A stretch of DNA of 64,000 bases from Saturnia japonica (taxonomy: Eukaryota > Arthropoda > Insecta > Lepidoptera > Saturniidae), in the NCBI GenBank assembly GCA_033032175.1, contig CM065325.1:5918930-5982929 (forward strand), read 5' to 3'. Positions 11,886-23,675 of the stretch are shown one piece after another. A model generated the notes under the pieces. The model ran no database searches. It had not been told where the DNA came from and was given only the letters and a program-made list of their open reading frames with translations. A program made the position numbers and the translations under genes. The first letter of the stretch is position 1. Each line of letters begins with the position of its first letter.

Positions 11886-13622
11886 CTACGAGCCGGGGAA
11901 AGCAAATACGGTTTCGACGAAACCGTACTGCTCCAGATGGGCCTTGTATGCGAGGACCTCGCGTATCTCGTGCTCACGAAGGAGCGAGAGCATGAGGTCA
12001 TCTTTTGTGACATGGGTGGAGGCGCGGGGCGCTGGAGCGCGGGTTGCGGGGATATCCATAGCCATGAGGAGCTGTGGTTTGGGGGCCCATGCGTTCTGAG
12101 TCGAATGCACGGGTTTGGGCTGCACCTGAGGTGCGGGGGGGCCTACGGTCGCCTGAGTGCGGCGGGGGGTCGGGAGGGACGGAAACACCTCTTGATTGAA
12201 CAGAGGTTGTGACCGGAACCCTGAGGCGGGAGGTGCCCTCTGAGGGGCAGCCTGCCAAGGGTAGCGAGGGTGCGTGGTGCGCGGGGCCTTGGGGCATCCG
12301 TGATAGTTCGCGGGATGTCCCTCCTCCCTGCATAGTACGCAGCTCGGGGGGGTGGTAGAGTCACGCTGACGCGTGCACTCCCTGGTTGGGTGGTCCTCTA
12401 GGCACTTAACGCACCTCGGACGTACGAAGCAGTTGCGAGCGGAGTGCCCGTACAACTGACAGTTGTGGCATTGGGAGGGCATATGATTTTTGTATGGCGA
12501 CTCTACGGATACGCCGGAGAGCTCGCATACCTGCTCTAGATTGAATATTTTTTTGGCTTCCAGAGTCTTGTTGAGTATTAAAACGAGCAGTTGAAGTGCT
12601 CGTTTTTCTTTATTATACATCCGATGTACCTCTAGGATGGGGAATTTTTGTTCTTAGAGGGAGGCGAGGACTTCCTCGGGTGTGATTTCGACGGGGATTC
12701 GTCGAAGCACCACCCGTAGGACTCGCTCCTCTTCGAGCGCGTATGTGTAGTAGGGTATATTCCTACTACGGAGGAGGGTAGTTAGTTTACGATTGCAGTC
12801 TGGCGAGCTCATCGTAAGGGAGATTCCGGTTGCGATATTACGCGCCTTGCTATATCCTATTTTGAGCGATTTGAGCTCATTAGTTAATTTTGTCCAGACA
12901 GCTTTGTCGTGGATTATGATTGGCGGGGGTCTTTGTTTTTTATCGACGACCGGTTCGTCGGTATTTGAGGAGAGCGCGGGGGCGGCGGAGCCGTTTGCCG
13001 TTTTGGCAGTTTTTGTCGCATTTTGCTCGACGGGGCTATCTCGGGACGCGCGTTTCCGAGATTTGACGACTGTGAAGTCGTCGTTGTCCGCAGCAGCTTC
13101 GGTCGGGGTTAAGACCGGTTCTCAGAAAGGGAGCGAAAACTCCATTTCCGAGGAAGAGGTTGGGCTAATCGGGGCGTCGATGTCTAATTCGACTGGGAGG
13201 GCCGAAAAAGAATTAGTGAGGGGTGTTGTTGCCGCGGGGGCAACGGGTTTAGCGGGGCGGCCATAGGAGACGGGGGTGAACGATCGCTGTTGCGAATTCG
13301 CTTGAGACTTATGTAGGGCACGACTCGCACTTGCGAGGCTAGAGGGGTGGGGGTACACGGTCGCGGGTACCGAGGCGGGCCGCGCGAAACCGGGTAGCGC
13401 GGCGGCGGGTGAGATCGCGGTGGAGGTGGATGGGATGGCGTGCGCGGTATCGACGCTCTGATTGGCTGATGGCGGACATAGCGAGTCCGCCATCTGTGCC
13501 CTGCTAACATAGTCGTTGCTATGCGCGGGCATATGCAGCGACATGTAATTAATTAGGCGCTGGTGTTCGGCTTCCAGCTGCCTAAATTTTACTTCTAATT
13601 CCGCGAGTTTTGATTCGGCCAT
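11886..13622 (-). pseudogene. Jockey ORF1 (gag-like nucleic-acid-binding protein), broken
   Basis: The start is MAESKLAELEVKFRQLEAEH, a short coiled-coil-like N terminus followed by a Ser/Pro/Ala-rich stretch. The C-terminal third has three cysteine-rich knuckles of the Jockey gag type: 'CHNCQLYGHSARNC', 'CVKCLEDHPTREC' and 'CVLCREEGHPANYHGC'. Such proteins coat the element RNA and carry it to the nucleus. A single reading frame runs the whole length but is interrupted by a TGA at about 13122 and a TAA at about 12654; there are no frameshifts. ORF2 starts 48 bases after the ORF1 stop. Confidence 0.85.
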
Positions 13623-15365
13623 CGCGGTGGCGGTTTGGAGGACGGGGGAGTGACTTTAATCACCTCCCTGCCTGGAGGGTAGGGGGGTACGTCAAATGAG
13701 TTTTAACGGGCTATCCGAGCCCGGAGCAATGAGACTGTGTGTCGAGGTGCAATGACGCACAGGAAAAGGACCTAACGTTTCCCTAGGGGAGTCCCTAGCA
13801 GTCTCGTGGCAGAGGACGCAGGCCGGTATAAACCGTGGCTCCTCCAAAACAACCACGAGGATGGATGGTAAGGATAGGAAGGGTTGGGTAGGAGATACCT
13901 GGGGCTTAACTATGCCAAAAGGCAAAGGCTAAGATTCCCAGGCCCGTCCGAGTTATCGTTTACCTCAGAAAGAGGTAACCGGAGAGCGCTCGGGTCACGC
14001 CCCGTTCGTCTTCGTTAACACCGCTAGGTATCCGATGAACGACCACTAAAACGTGGATTTGCGTGTCTTTTCAAACAAGATTCGCGTTGAAAAGCACGTT
14101 TGTTGTCGTACTGAGAAGTACGGTTTTTCGTGTGCACCGAAGTGCTACACGAAATGTGCGAGCGGGACGCCGCTATGCGCGCAACGAGTACCTAGATACT
14201 CGCTTCACAACAATAACACCGTCTTGACTATAAAACGAGGTATGAAAAGGCTTAGGAAACTAACTTTAAACCGTGTGCTTTGAACCGGCAGGCCTAGGAC
14301 CGGGTCCGTGGATCAAAGCAAACAAGTCACAAACTAGTTTAAGCAGAGCGATATTCAGATAGCGATCGAGAGCGCAAACGGACACGTCCGTTCACACCAA
14401 CGGTCGAAATCGGAATCCCCAATCTTTCCCCGACGGTTGTAGTTGGGTTCTTGTATATATACTCAACGATTGAGGTAATTTCTATAGCGCGATGTAGGAT
14501 GCGTCGTATGTGGCTCGATAGATGTCGCTATGTAGATGCGTCGAAGCGTCAGTTGTGGCGAGAGATGTCGCTGCAGTGACCATCAATATAAAGGGAGAAA
14601 ACTTTACGTTATCCAAATTGCAAGTTACGATACGAATAATGATTGTTCCGAATTTACGATTATAATAATCCTTGAGTGCACCACATAAAGATCATTTTCA
14701 TTTTTATATTATCATTATTCATTTCATGATTATCTTGTCATTCTCTATGGTGTTAATTACCATTTATAATACGATTCAATAACATCAAAATTACCCAATA
14801 GCTGCAGTATAAGGACAAGATTTTAAAATAATACATCTGTGAAATGAATTCTCTGTTTTCTATACCTGAAATAAATTCGCTTTCTCTTTAACTTTCTTTA
14901 ACTGATTGCTTATTATGGTTGTAAAAACAATTTAAACCCGTTAAAAATGATAAAAGATCGCTTATAATGATATATTTTATTTTCCTTACGAGTGATTTTT
15001 CAAAAATCGAACGTTTTGACGTCGTTTTTTTTGTGAATCGATTCACCCGGGTTCAATTTGATTCGAACTAAAAAATTGTTCATTTTCGAAACGAATCACC
15101 ATCCCTATGAATTACCTGATTTTATTGCTATGAGATCTGTTATTATGTTATCTTTCTTGTTTTTAACAAAAATTAAATGGATTTATGTTTACATTGTAAA
15201 TGCAAACTTAAAAAGAAGATTGGTTTTAGGAAATCGCTCTTTTACATTTTGATGTTTTGTAAATCGATTCATCAAATTACAATACGAATAGATTTAAAAC
15301 ATCTTTTGTGGAAAAATATGTCATCCCTATTATCAAATATCAACTTGTCACAATGACATTTTTTT

Positions 15366-15800
15366 TTATAGTTCTTTCCTTCTTGAAAAGAAAAGACAAA
15401 GGTATCTAAGACCCTGCTGCCAAGTCAGACGTATTTATAATGCATGCTTAGATTAATTAAAGGCTGAAGTCATATCCTCATTTTCCAAGTCCTGTGAAGC
15501 TGTAAAAGCCGTCAGAGGCTCCCGAGTCCCTAAGACTAACAGTATAGTCAGTCATAAAAAATAAATTAAAAAGTCGTCATTTTTTCTTTTTCGTCTAGTT
15601 TATCTTTCCAGTTTCAACGCTTCCAAACCTTCATAGTCTTTTCTAGTTATGTAGCCAAGTCAGATGTTGTTTTTATAATAAATGTTTAGGCGTCAATTTT
15701 AAATGCATAGGGCCAAGCCATCTCCTCTGTTTTTTCTTCTTCCAGTGTTAATGTCGTTTAAGCCTTGGACGCCTTTTCTAATCAACAGAGCGTAATCAAA
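15366..15800 (+). repeat. dispersed repeat split by a Jockey 3' tail
   Basis: The left part (about 15366-15490) matches 32864-33060 ('AAAGGTATCTAAGA', 'AGACGTATTTA', 'AAAGGC.GAAG'). Further blocks at 15650-15800 repeat the same kind of motifs ('AGCCAAGTCAGA', 'CAAGCCATCTCCTCTG', 'TTAATGTCGTTTAAGCC'), suggesting two tandem copies or a partial duplication. The stretch at 15492-15580 between them is a Jockey tail. Non-coding; family not recognised. Confidence 0.55.
15492..15580 (+). mobile_element. Jockey 3' tail, extreme 5' truncation
   Basis: Matches the last ~75 bases of the Jockey elements: 'GTGAAGCTGTAAAAGCCG', then 'CCTAAGACTAACAGTATAG', then an A-rich tail. The diagnostic 'GTCAGAGGCTCC' groups it with the tail at 58880-58991. 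No clean target duplication was found. Confidence 0.7.
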
Positions 15801-15875
15801 CAAGATGGTGACTCCCTTGTTTGAACTATCCAGGGAGTTTTTATGATAACCTAAAATGCATGCTTCCAGTTTATA

Positions 15876-17147
15876 TTAGGTCCTTACATATAAATGGGCG
15901 TTTTGTACGGGAGGAATATAAAGTGTGTAAAATATATTTCATTGATCAAAGTATTGCACCATTGTTATCTATGCACTTTTGCCATCTCATAGGTAGTTCA
16001 TTGATTCCTTTACTAAAAAAACCATGGGGGCGAGAATCAATAAACTCTTTGAAGGCGGTTTGGACTGCCGTATCGGAGTTGAATTTTTTTCTTTGTAAGA
16101 AGTTGTCCATATTCCGGAGAAATGGTAATCTGTTAGAGCAAGGTCCGTAGAATACGGTGGATGTCGCAGACATTCCAATTGTAGCTCATCTAACTTAGTG
16201 GTTGTTTGTTGTGCACTGTGTGGTCTTGTGTTGTCGTGAAGCAGCATTGATCTAGAACGATTGCCCAATCTCCGTTGTTTAGCAGCTAGTTCTTCCTTCA
16301 TGGTTTGCAGTTGCTGACAATAGATATCTGCCGTAATCGTTTAGCCAGGTTTTAGAAAGCTGTAGTGAACGACACCGGCGCTAGTCCACCAAACACTCAC
16401 AAGTAACTTTTTCTGGGTCAATTTTCCTTTAGGGGAGGAATTGGCTGGGTCTCCAGGGTTCAGCCATTGCGACGAGCGCTTCCGATTATCGTACAGTATC
16501 CACTTTTCATCACATGTAATGAATGATTCGATTTAAAATCCCTTCATTATTGTGTCGGTTGAGCAAAGTAACACAGCAGTCGACGCGTGTTTGCAAGTTC
16601 GATTCACTCAATTCATGAGGTACTCATCGTTCAAGTTTTTTTACTTCCGATTTGCTTCAAGTGGATTAATACAGTTTTATCACTTGCCCCGAAGCCTGCA
16701 GCTATCTCTGAAGTGCTTTGTGATGGATCCGCTTCCACAAAAGCCTTTAATTTTTCATTTTGCACTTTGGTCTCCGACCGTCCACAGGGTTGGTTCTGAA
16801 GGTCGAAATTTCCAGAACGAAAACGTTGAAACCAAAAACGTACCGTGCTTTCTTTTGCGACACCAGCGCCGTACACATCATTAATCCTTCGAGGTGTTTC
16901 TACAGCACTGGTGCCCCGGTAGAACTCGTAAATATACCGATATTTCATGTTTTCCATTATGCGGCAATAAGCGATGCCAAAGAAAAAAATTATGAGGAAA
17001 AAACAAATGAATTACTGTTTTCAAAATTCAAATGTACCAGCTAAATGAATTTATAAATTTGAATTTGGAATTCTTAACCAAAGAGGAGATATTTCAGATC
17101 AAAGTGGTCAGTACGACAAAACGCTAATTTCATATGTAAAGACCTAA
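15876..17147 (-). mobile_element. mariner element, cecropia/mellifera-like, dead
   Basis: 1,272 bp, the expected mariner length. It has ~30-bp inverted ends TTAGGTCCTTACATAT... and TTAGGTCTTTACATAT... and a TA on both sides (15874-15875 and 17148-17149). It carries one transposase frame on the minus strand, interrupted by frameshifts. The assignment within mariner rests on recalled similarity of the ends. Confidence 0.85.
15930..16957 (-). pseudogene. mariner transposase, frameshifted
   Basis: The start MENMKYRYIYEFYRGTSAVE is followed by a helix-turn-helix region ('VRFWFQRFRSGNFDLQNQP', then 'EIAAGFGASDKTVLIHLKQIG'). The frame breaks at about 16631. It resumes in other frames with 'LLHDNTRPHSAQQTT' (the second catalytic Asp) and 'STDLALTDYHFSG' (the third Asp of the D,D34D triad). 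The family enzyme cuts and pastes DNA at TA sites. Several frame changes make this copy inactive. Confidence 0.8.
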
Positions 17148-17624
17148 TATTTACAATAGACTTTACATAAGCAAATCAACCAAACTACATATATCACGCA
17201 AAATGCAACCAATATTAATAAAATTCATTCAATATAGGGTCAAAAAGTCTGTTATTGAATTATATATAAGTTTTGTGACGGTTTTATGTCGTGTCAATGT
17301 ATTCTTTTCATGGGTAATACAATAGTTTTTTTTTTTTTTTTTTTTAATACGTGGAGAAACCCATCATGGGTACACACCCGCCCGGGGGGACGAGTGGTTA
17401 TGTGAGACTCCTTCTCACTAAAACTCCACGGTGTACCAACCGCCGCCATACAGGGGCGACACGGGAACTGCGGTGCCATACAGCCGCGTCGCCTCGACGG
17501 CCGGCCCGGCTAAACCGGGCCCTGGCCTAAGAAGGAGACAGCTCAGTATACCCTAGCCGTCTGCTCCGTCCGCCGAACCTGTGCAAAGAAGAGACGGGCC
17601 CCCGACCCGTCTCCTCTGGTTCGG

Positions 17625-20600
17625 CTAGGGTGGCGCGAGTTGGCGGATAAACCTCCTCCTCCTGCCACCCGTTCGTCTTTGGCGGAGAGGGCCGCTTAAG
17701 GGATCCCCCTCGCGAACCCTCTCCGCGGCCTCCTTCTGCAAGATGACGTACTCACAGAAGGAGGCCATCGCCGTCCATGCCCTCTCGCTGCCGAACATGG
17801 CTTTCACCACACTCGGCAGCGAGAAGTCCGCTCCAACAGCTACGGCCTGAGTGCGGCGCTGTTCCTCCCACGCAGCACACTCAGAGAAAGTGTGCTGCGC
17901 CATGTCCTCTACAGCCCCGCACTCATGGCATGTAGTGTTGGGCTTCCTCCTTGCTATCTTATGCAGGTACCATCCGAAACAACCGTGTCCGGACAGTACC
18001 TGCACAAGTCTGAATGTCAGGGAGCCACGCTCCCTGCTATACCACTCTAGGAGGACTGGGCGGATGGCGTCTATGGTATAACGTCCATAGCGCGCATCCG
18101 CCAGGTCCTCCTCCCAACGCCGGAGCACCTCTTCCTGCGCTCTCTGCCTGATAAGGATAATTTCTAAGGGAGCCGGAGGCTCCCCACTTTCCTTCCTCGC
18201 CGCCGTAAACCGATATACGGCGGCGAGCACTTCCGCCTCCAGCTTCCACGGCGGGGAGCCGGCAAGAACAAAAGCCGCCCCCGCGGACACCGTCCGGTAT
18301 CCGCGGACCACCCTTAGCGCCACGACACGCTGCGCAGCCCGCAGGACACGTTTATTGTGAGCACTGAGGGCGGTCACCCAAATCGGTGCCCCGTAGACGG
18401 CCATGCTCCTGACGACCTCCGCATACAAACGGTGGCAGCTCGAGCCTGGCCCTCCCGAATTCGGGAGGAGCCTGCCAAGAGCCGCCCCAGCCCCAACTAT
18501 ACGTGTTTCGAGTCCCTTAAAATGGGACTCGAACCGCCATCTTCCATCCAAGGTGAGACCCAGATATTTCATCTGGGCCCCAACCCGGACCCTAACCCCT
18601 CCTATGTTTAGGACGGCCCCAGGGGGCCCCACGAAACAACAGGGCCTCGGTTTTCTCGAGGACCACCCTGAGGCTCAACATCCTTTTGTGCCTGACCACA
18701 AGGTCTACTCCCTCCGTGGCCAGGCGCTCTACTTCCCTCCAGTTTCGCCCCTGGGCCACGACTAGGTTGTCATCCGCGTAGCAAAAGATTCGTACTCCCT
18801 CGGGGAGTGCGCCACAGAGCACCCAGTTGTAGCCCATGTTCCACAGGAGCGGTCCCAATACTGACCCCTGTGGAACCCCATACCTTACTTGGCGCTCGAC
18901 CATCGACCCCTGGCTGTCCACGTAGGCAACAACCCTATCGTCAAGGTAATCCCCCAACAGCCGCCGCAGGTACGGAGACACTTCGAAGTACCGAAGCGCC
19001 TTCCATATAACGCTATGGGGCAGACTGTTCACACAACAGCCTCACTCCTCGATCTGTTGCCTCCGTGGACAATACCTTCAGGGCCGTCAGGGCGTCCACC
19101 GTGGAACGCCCCACCCGGAAGCCAAACAGCCCGTCTGACAATTCCGGCCCCACATCTTTCATGTGCCGGACGACACGGGGAGCGATAATACGCTCTAGCA
19201 TTTTTCCCATGTCATCCAACAGCACCGGGGGCCGATATGATGACGGGCAGTCTGGAGGGCGGCCCTCCTTGCCAGAAGGCACAGCCGCCCCTCGTTCCAG
19301 GGCTTCGGGAACCGTCCGACCGCTATACATCGGTCAAACAGCTCCCGAAGCTCTCGGCCTAGATGGCCGAGCGCCAACGACAGAACTCGGCACGGAACAC
19401 TATCCGGGTCGGGCGTCCTCCGTTTAAGGCGGAGACGCCCCGATACCAGTCCCATCTCCGAGTCTGTTACGGGATGGGGCGTGTCCGGCATCACCACAAT
19501 GCCTGCCCGAGGAGCCATTGGCGGTGGAAGGAACTTGGGAGGGTCGGGAAACAATGTACTCACGACCCTCCCCACAAACTCCGGCTGAAGGGTCTCCGTT
19601 ATGGGGGACGCCTGCCCTCGGAATTTTTTCCGGGCCATCTGATACGGGCGCCCCCATGGAACCCCCTCCAGTGTTTGGAGGAGCTCTTCCCAGGCCTCAT
19701 CCTTGGCCCGACTTATGGCTACCTGCAGGGACATTCTACAATCCCTGTAGGTACCATGCAGCCAGACCTCCTCCCCGAGTTCTCTATTGCGCCGCCAGCG
19801 GCTACGCTGTAGCAGCCGCCGTGCCGCGGAGCAGCCCACGCGGAGATCCGCAATCTCCGGCGACCACCAGTACACCGCCCACCTATTTTGCGGATGGTTA
19901 TTGCTCCGCGTCATCGACGCGTCGCAGAACTCCGTGAGAGCCGCACGGAAGCGGGCTGCAAACGCGTCGATCTCCTCCGTTGAAGGAGCCGGCGACCGCC
20001 AGCTCTGCACACAGGCCGCCTCTTCCGCCATCTCACGATTGAGGCGACCAATAATCCACCGAGGGAACACCGCACCTCTGCGTGGGCGGTTTGTTACGCT
20101 CTCCGTGGAGGTGGAGACCTCAAACTGAATACATCGGTGATCCGACAAGGTCTCCACCTCCTGTAGGACTCGCCATCCATGCACACGGCGTGCGACAGAC
20201 GGCGTGGCGAACGAAACGTCCACCACAGACCCTCCGTTATGTCGCACGCACGTGTGCGCTCTTCCTCTGTTGAGGAGGCACAGTCCAACCTCGACCGTCC
20301 ACTCCTCAACTACCGATCCTCTTGGGTCCGTGGCCACCGCCCCCACGCCCGTGACTTGGCATTAAGGTCGCCAAGCAGGACGACAGGGAGCGGCAACAGC
20401 CGCCTCACCGCCTGCCCCAGGGAATCAAGGAATGCCTCGAACTCCACCAGGGCCCGGTTCGGGGAGAAATACACACCAATAATGACGTTTTTTTCCCTGG
20501 TGGCCGCCACGAACCCAACCCCCCTCTCCTTGACTGAGAGAGGCGAGCCCGAACTGTAGATCGCCACGGAGTTATCCAGAGCCCCCGCCCAGTGTGTTTG

Positions 20601-20735
20601 GGCAGGGACATGGTACGGCTCCGCAGCGATCGCCACGCCTATGTTCTACTCCGCCACTGACTGCACAAACAAGTCCTGTGCAGCGGCGGAGTGGTTCAGA
20701 TTTGTCTGGAGGAAGCTTGTACAGGCGTGGTCCAT
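17625..20735 (-). pseudogene. R1-clade ORF2 (endonuclease + reverse transcriptase), frameshifted
   Basis: The start MDHACTSFLQTNLNHSAAAQ is the typical R1-clade endonuclease opening. It overlaps the ORF1 stop as TAATG at 20737-20733. Endonuclease motifs follow: 'AIAAEPYHVP', 'VVLLGDLNAKSRAWG' and 'LSDHRCIQFE'. Reverse transcriptase motifs are 'PPVLLDDMGKMLERI', 'LFGFRVGRSTVDAL', 'YGVPQGSVLGPLLWN' and an intact 'CYADDNLVV' box. A C-terminal Cys-His motif ('CHECGAVEDMAQHTFSEC') and a basic tail end at 17625. An in-frame TAG near 20648 and at least four frame changes (near 20330, 19250, 19030 and 18610) disable it. Confidence 0.85.
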
Positions 20736-22672
20736 TAGTGGTCCATACAAGCTCCCTCCGTATTCACACCGACTACTCCCTTGCTCACAGTGGAGGCTGG
20801 GATTGCACGTGTAGTGGCCATCCGTCTCCTGGTGGAGGGGAGCTTACAACTAGTTCCCGCCATATAGTGACCGGATGGCCTCCCGGCATCAGCGCATACA
20901 ACGCAGTGCAGTTTTTCTGCAGTGCAGACTGCCGCCACATGTCCTTCCTTACCGCACCTATAACATAGTAACCCCCTGTCGGCCGTGGACTGGCATAGGG
21001 GTCGAGTGTGACCCAAGCCCATGCACTTATAGCAGCGCATGGGCTTTTCCTTCAATGGATGGATACGGGCTACACTCCAGCCAACAAGGAGGCGTCCAGC
21101 CTCAACTAACACCCTGGCCGCAGGGAGTGGAAGCGAGAGGTGCGCAACTCCGCCCCCCCCAATTATTGTGGCGTATTTCACCAGCTCTTATGTGGGGCGC
21201 CTCACAACAGCCCTTAACTGCCACTGCCGCAACCAGCTCCTCCCTCTCCACCGTTTCGTCGATACCGACTTTTCTGATGTCGGCCCTCTTTATCGGCCTG
21301 ATCACTGTCGCTACTCCAGACATCACTTCCTTCAGCTTCAGTGCCAGGCCGTCCACCTTTTCAGCACCACTGGCACCAGGAAGCTCGATGATCCTGGAGC
21401 CAGTGGCTGTCTCCCGGACCTTTATATCGTCAATTCCTAATCCCGCAACCTGAACTGCCGCCCGCGCCTCAGTAAGAGCCGTCTTATAATACAAACCATT
21501 CGCCACTGCTTCAGGATGCAATGTAATCAACACAGCAGCCGCACGTGGCGAAGAGGGTAGCTTCGCTTTGCGATTAATCTTCTTTGGAGCCGCGGGACGC
21601 GCGGTAGGCGCGGGAGGCTCTGCCGCAGGTGTCACCTTCTTTTTTTGACGACGCACCACTATCGTCCACGCCACCTCTTCCGTCTCCATTGGGGCCTGTG
21701 AAGCAGTCGCAGTCAGAAACGCAGCCTTCTCTGTCACTGTCGACTGAGGAGCAGTAACCGGCTTTGCAGAAGCCCCAGAACTGCGATGCTGCACTACGTT
21801 CCTTGCAGGCCCCGTGTTTTTGGCACATGCAGCAGCGTTTCTCTTATCTGCCGCCAGGGGAGGGCGGACCGCCGACCTAGCAAGCAGCCGATCCTCCAAA
21901 TTATCCTAGCGGGCATCTAAGATATTGCCCACCGTGGAAATGACCGACCGCTTAATGCGCTCTTCCATTTCCTCCAGGACTTGCCGCAACTCCTGAACAG
22001 TCGGCTCCGGCGACGATGCAAAGACTGAGGAGTAGGACGAGCTACTGCCTTTTTGGTGCTGGCTTCACGCCTCCACGCTGCAACCTCCTCGGTCAAATCC
22101 GTTACCTGTAGGTGGAGATTGTTCTTCTCTCGCTGTAGGCGAGTCGCCTCCTCATTGACGGTTCGGTTCAGGAGCGTCTCCACAATCTCCATCAGAGATT
22201 TAGCGGCCCCCTTCAATTCCCTGATGAAGGCGCCCTTCAGGTTACCGGACTTGCTGCACACTTTCAGAATTTCGTTGACACCGCTGCCTGCCAGAGCCCT
22301 CTGATTTTCGGTGTCAAGCACTGCCATATTTATAAATTGCTCCGGGCCTTTGGCCCCTACGGTCTTCTTTAAATAAGGATGTCTGGCGAGAGGGCTCTCT
22401 GTTGGGGCCGATCGGTCACACGAGCCATCCGCTTCCTCCATGAATTCTCGGCGAGAGACACCCGAACGGCCCGTGCCTCTCCTTGCCTTACTAACCTTCG
22501 CGGCTACTGCAGCATCTCCTCTGTCGCTGAAAGACCGCTTTCTCTGGAGAGTAGCACCCTCCGAGTTTATGGTAAGTAGTGCATCACCAACCATGTTCTC
22601 CAAATGCACCTCTATTTCATCCTCTTATGAGGATGAGTCCCCCATAAACTCTCCAACGACGCTCTTTTCCAT
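20735..22672 (-). pseudogene. R1-clade ORF1 (gag-like), broken
   Basis: The start is MEKSVVGEFMGDSSS, with a TAA near 22625, then two more frame changes near 21900 and 21150. The middle has a charged coiled-coil-like stretch ('NEEATRLQREKNNLHLQ'). The C-terminal end has the three CCHC knuckles of R1 gags: 'CYKCMGLGHTRPLC', 'CYRCGKEGHVAAVC' and 'CVVCADAGRPSGHYMAGTSC'. The stop codon TAA shares its last A with the ATG of ORF2. Confidence 0.82.
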
Positions 22673-23675
22673 TGAATAGGACCGTGTACCGTCTCCTTGC
22701 CCCGAAGTTAGGCGTCTCACACTTTTGGAACGACCCAGAGCACGGGCCCCTCCTCTTTTAGCCGACGTTCGGCTGGAAACGTCTACATTTTCACCTTCCT
22801 TATTTTCTCTTAAAACTAAAATTAATACTAGAATTGTTTTTAAGATTTTCGCTCATTTAGAAACCACGAGTATGGGGGATGTAACGGTCCACCCAGGCAG
22901 TGCCCCCTGTACCTGGGTAAGCCTAGCATAACCCGTCAAGAGACTTGGCCGGTTCTCTGACGGGGGCCGCATTAACGACTGATCAACCCATCAGCCATGC
23001 ATCCTCTTGCGGTGCGCCGCCGCTTAGTATTGGGGTAATTTTTTATAGAGGTTGTCTTCCTCGCGGTCCGGGCGGTTAAGCCAAGACCCTCGGTCCCATA
23101 CGAAGCCGCGAGACATGACCACAACACTCCGATGGGATTACGAGACGGCGGTTGTAAGTGAGGTAAGAATCCCCCCTTACCTGTCTGATGGCAGTGCTAG
23201 TGCACAACAGGCCCGCCTACGCTGCGTCTGTTGGCTCCCTCTGATATTCAGAGGGATGCCAGACGAAGCCCCCCCTTGTCAAGTATTAGCCGCCGACCGA
23301 GAAGCGGCCGACGTTGCCCGGGATGCACCACGCGGAGGTTCCTGACTCGCACCCCTAATACAATAGTTCACCGAACATTTGGCAACTAAATTCTATAACG
23401 TATATGTGTCACACTTGACATTGGCAAAATTGCATATGGTTTTAAAACAGTTGATAGAAGGGTGAATAAAATATGGCCGATGGAGTCGTTTTATTGTAAT
23501 AAAGAAACAGAATGGTTTTACTAAAAATACATAACAAATGTATCATTTCTATGAAAATCATAATATGAATTCAATTCCACATCGTGTCGTTATTATCTCT
23601 TCAATATTGGTTAAACATAATTTCAATAAACCCCCTTACCTTTTACACCTACCAATATTTATCTCTGCATCACCT

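Larger units (their letters stand above)
8884..14427 (-). mobile_element. full-length Jockey-clade non-LTR retrotransposon
   Basis: A 5.5-kb element on the minus strand. It ends in a poly-A tail (poly-T at 8884-8900) and is flanked by a perfect 12-bp target duplication, CCCCGACGGTTG, at 8872-8883 and 14428-14439. Order from the 5' end: ~800-bp 5' UTR, ORF1 (gag-like, 13622-11886), ORF2 (endonuclease and reverse transcriptase, 11837-9129), short 3' UTR. Both ORFs are closed by nonsense changes, so this copy cannot move by itself. Its 3' UTR lacks about 450 bases that are present in the copy at 33533-35168. Confidence 0.9.
8775..14567 (+). repeat. unclassified ~240-bp repeat, copy 1, split by Jockey LINE
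   Basis: The left part (8775-8883) begins TTTAGCGGAGGTGAGG. The right part (14440-14567) runs from 'TAGTTGGGTTCTTGTATATA' to 'GGCGAGAGATG'. Put side by side the two parts are collinear with copy 2 (33377-33532 and 35182-35289). The right part holds short internal iterations of 'GTCGCTATGT' and 'GATGCGTCG'. No ORF, poly-A or pol III boxes were seen, so the class is unknown (possibly a MITE or a solo-LTR-like piece). Confidence 0.7.
7941..15329. mobile_element. hAT-like non-autonomous element, interrupted by nested insertions
   Basis: Flanked by a perfect 8-bp duplication TTATCAAA (7933-7940 and 15330-15337). The ends read TAGGGATG inward from both sides. An 8-bp duplication with TAGGG-type ends is the hAT hallmark. 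The arms (7941-8774 and 14568-15329) are AT-rich, contain 'GAATCGATTCA' motifs on both sides and encode no transposase. A second inward-facing 'CACCATCCCTA' at about 15103-15113 may be an internal or additional end. The interior from 8775 to 14567 is a different repeat carrying a Jockey LINE. With that removed the element is about 1.6 kb. Confidence 0.65.
17328..23355 (-). mobile_element. full-length R1-clade non-LTR retrotransposon
   Basis: A 6.0-kb element with a poly-A tail (poly-T at about 17326-17345), flanked by a perfect 13-bp target duplication, TAATACAATAGTT, at 17315-17327 and 23356-23368. It is GC-rich against AT-rich flanks. ORF1 (22672-20735) and ORF2 (20735-17625) belong to the R1 clade. 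The insertion site is neither 28S rDNA nor a TTAGG telomeric repeat, the usual homes of R1, TRAS and SART relatives. Both ORFs contain frameshifts and stops. Confidence 0.88.
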
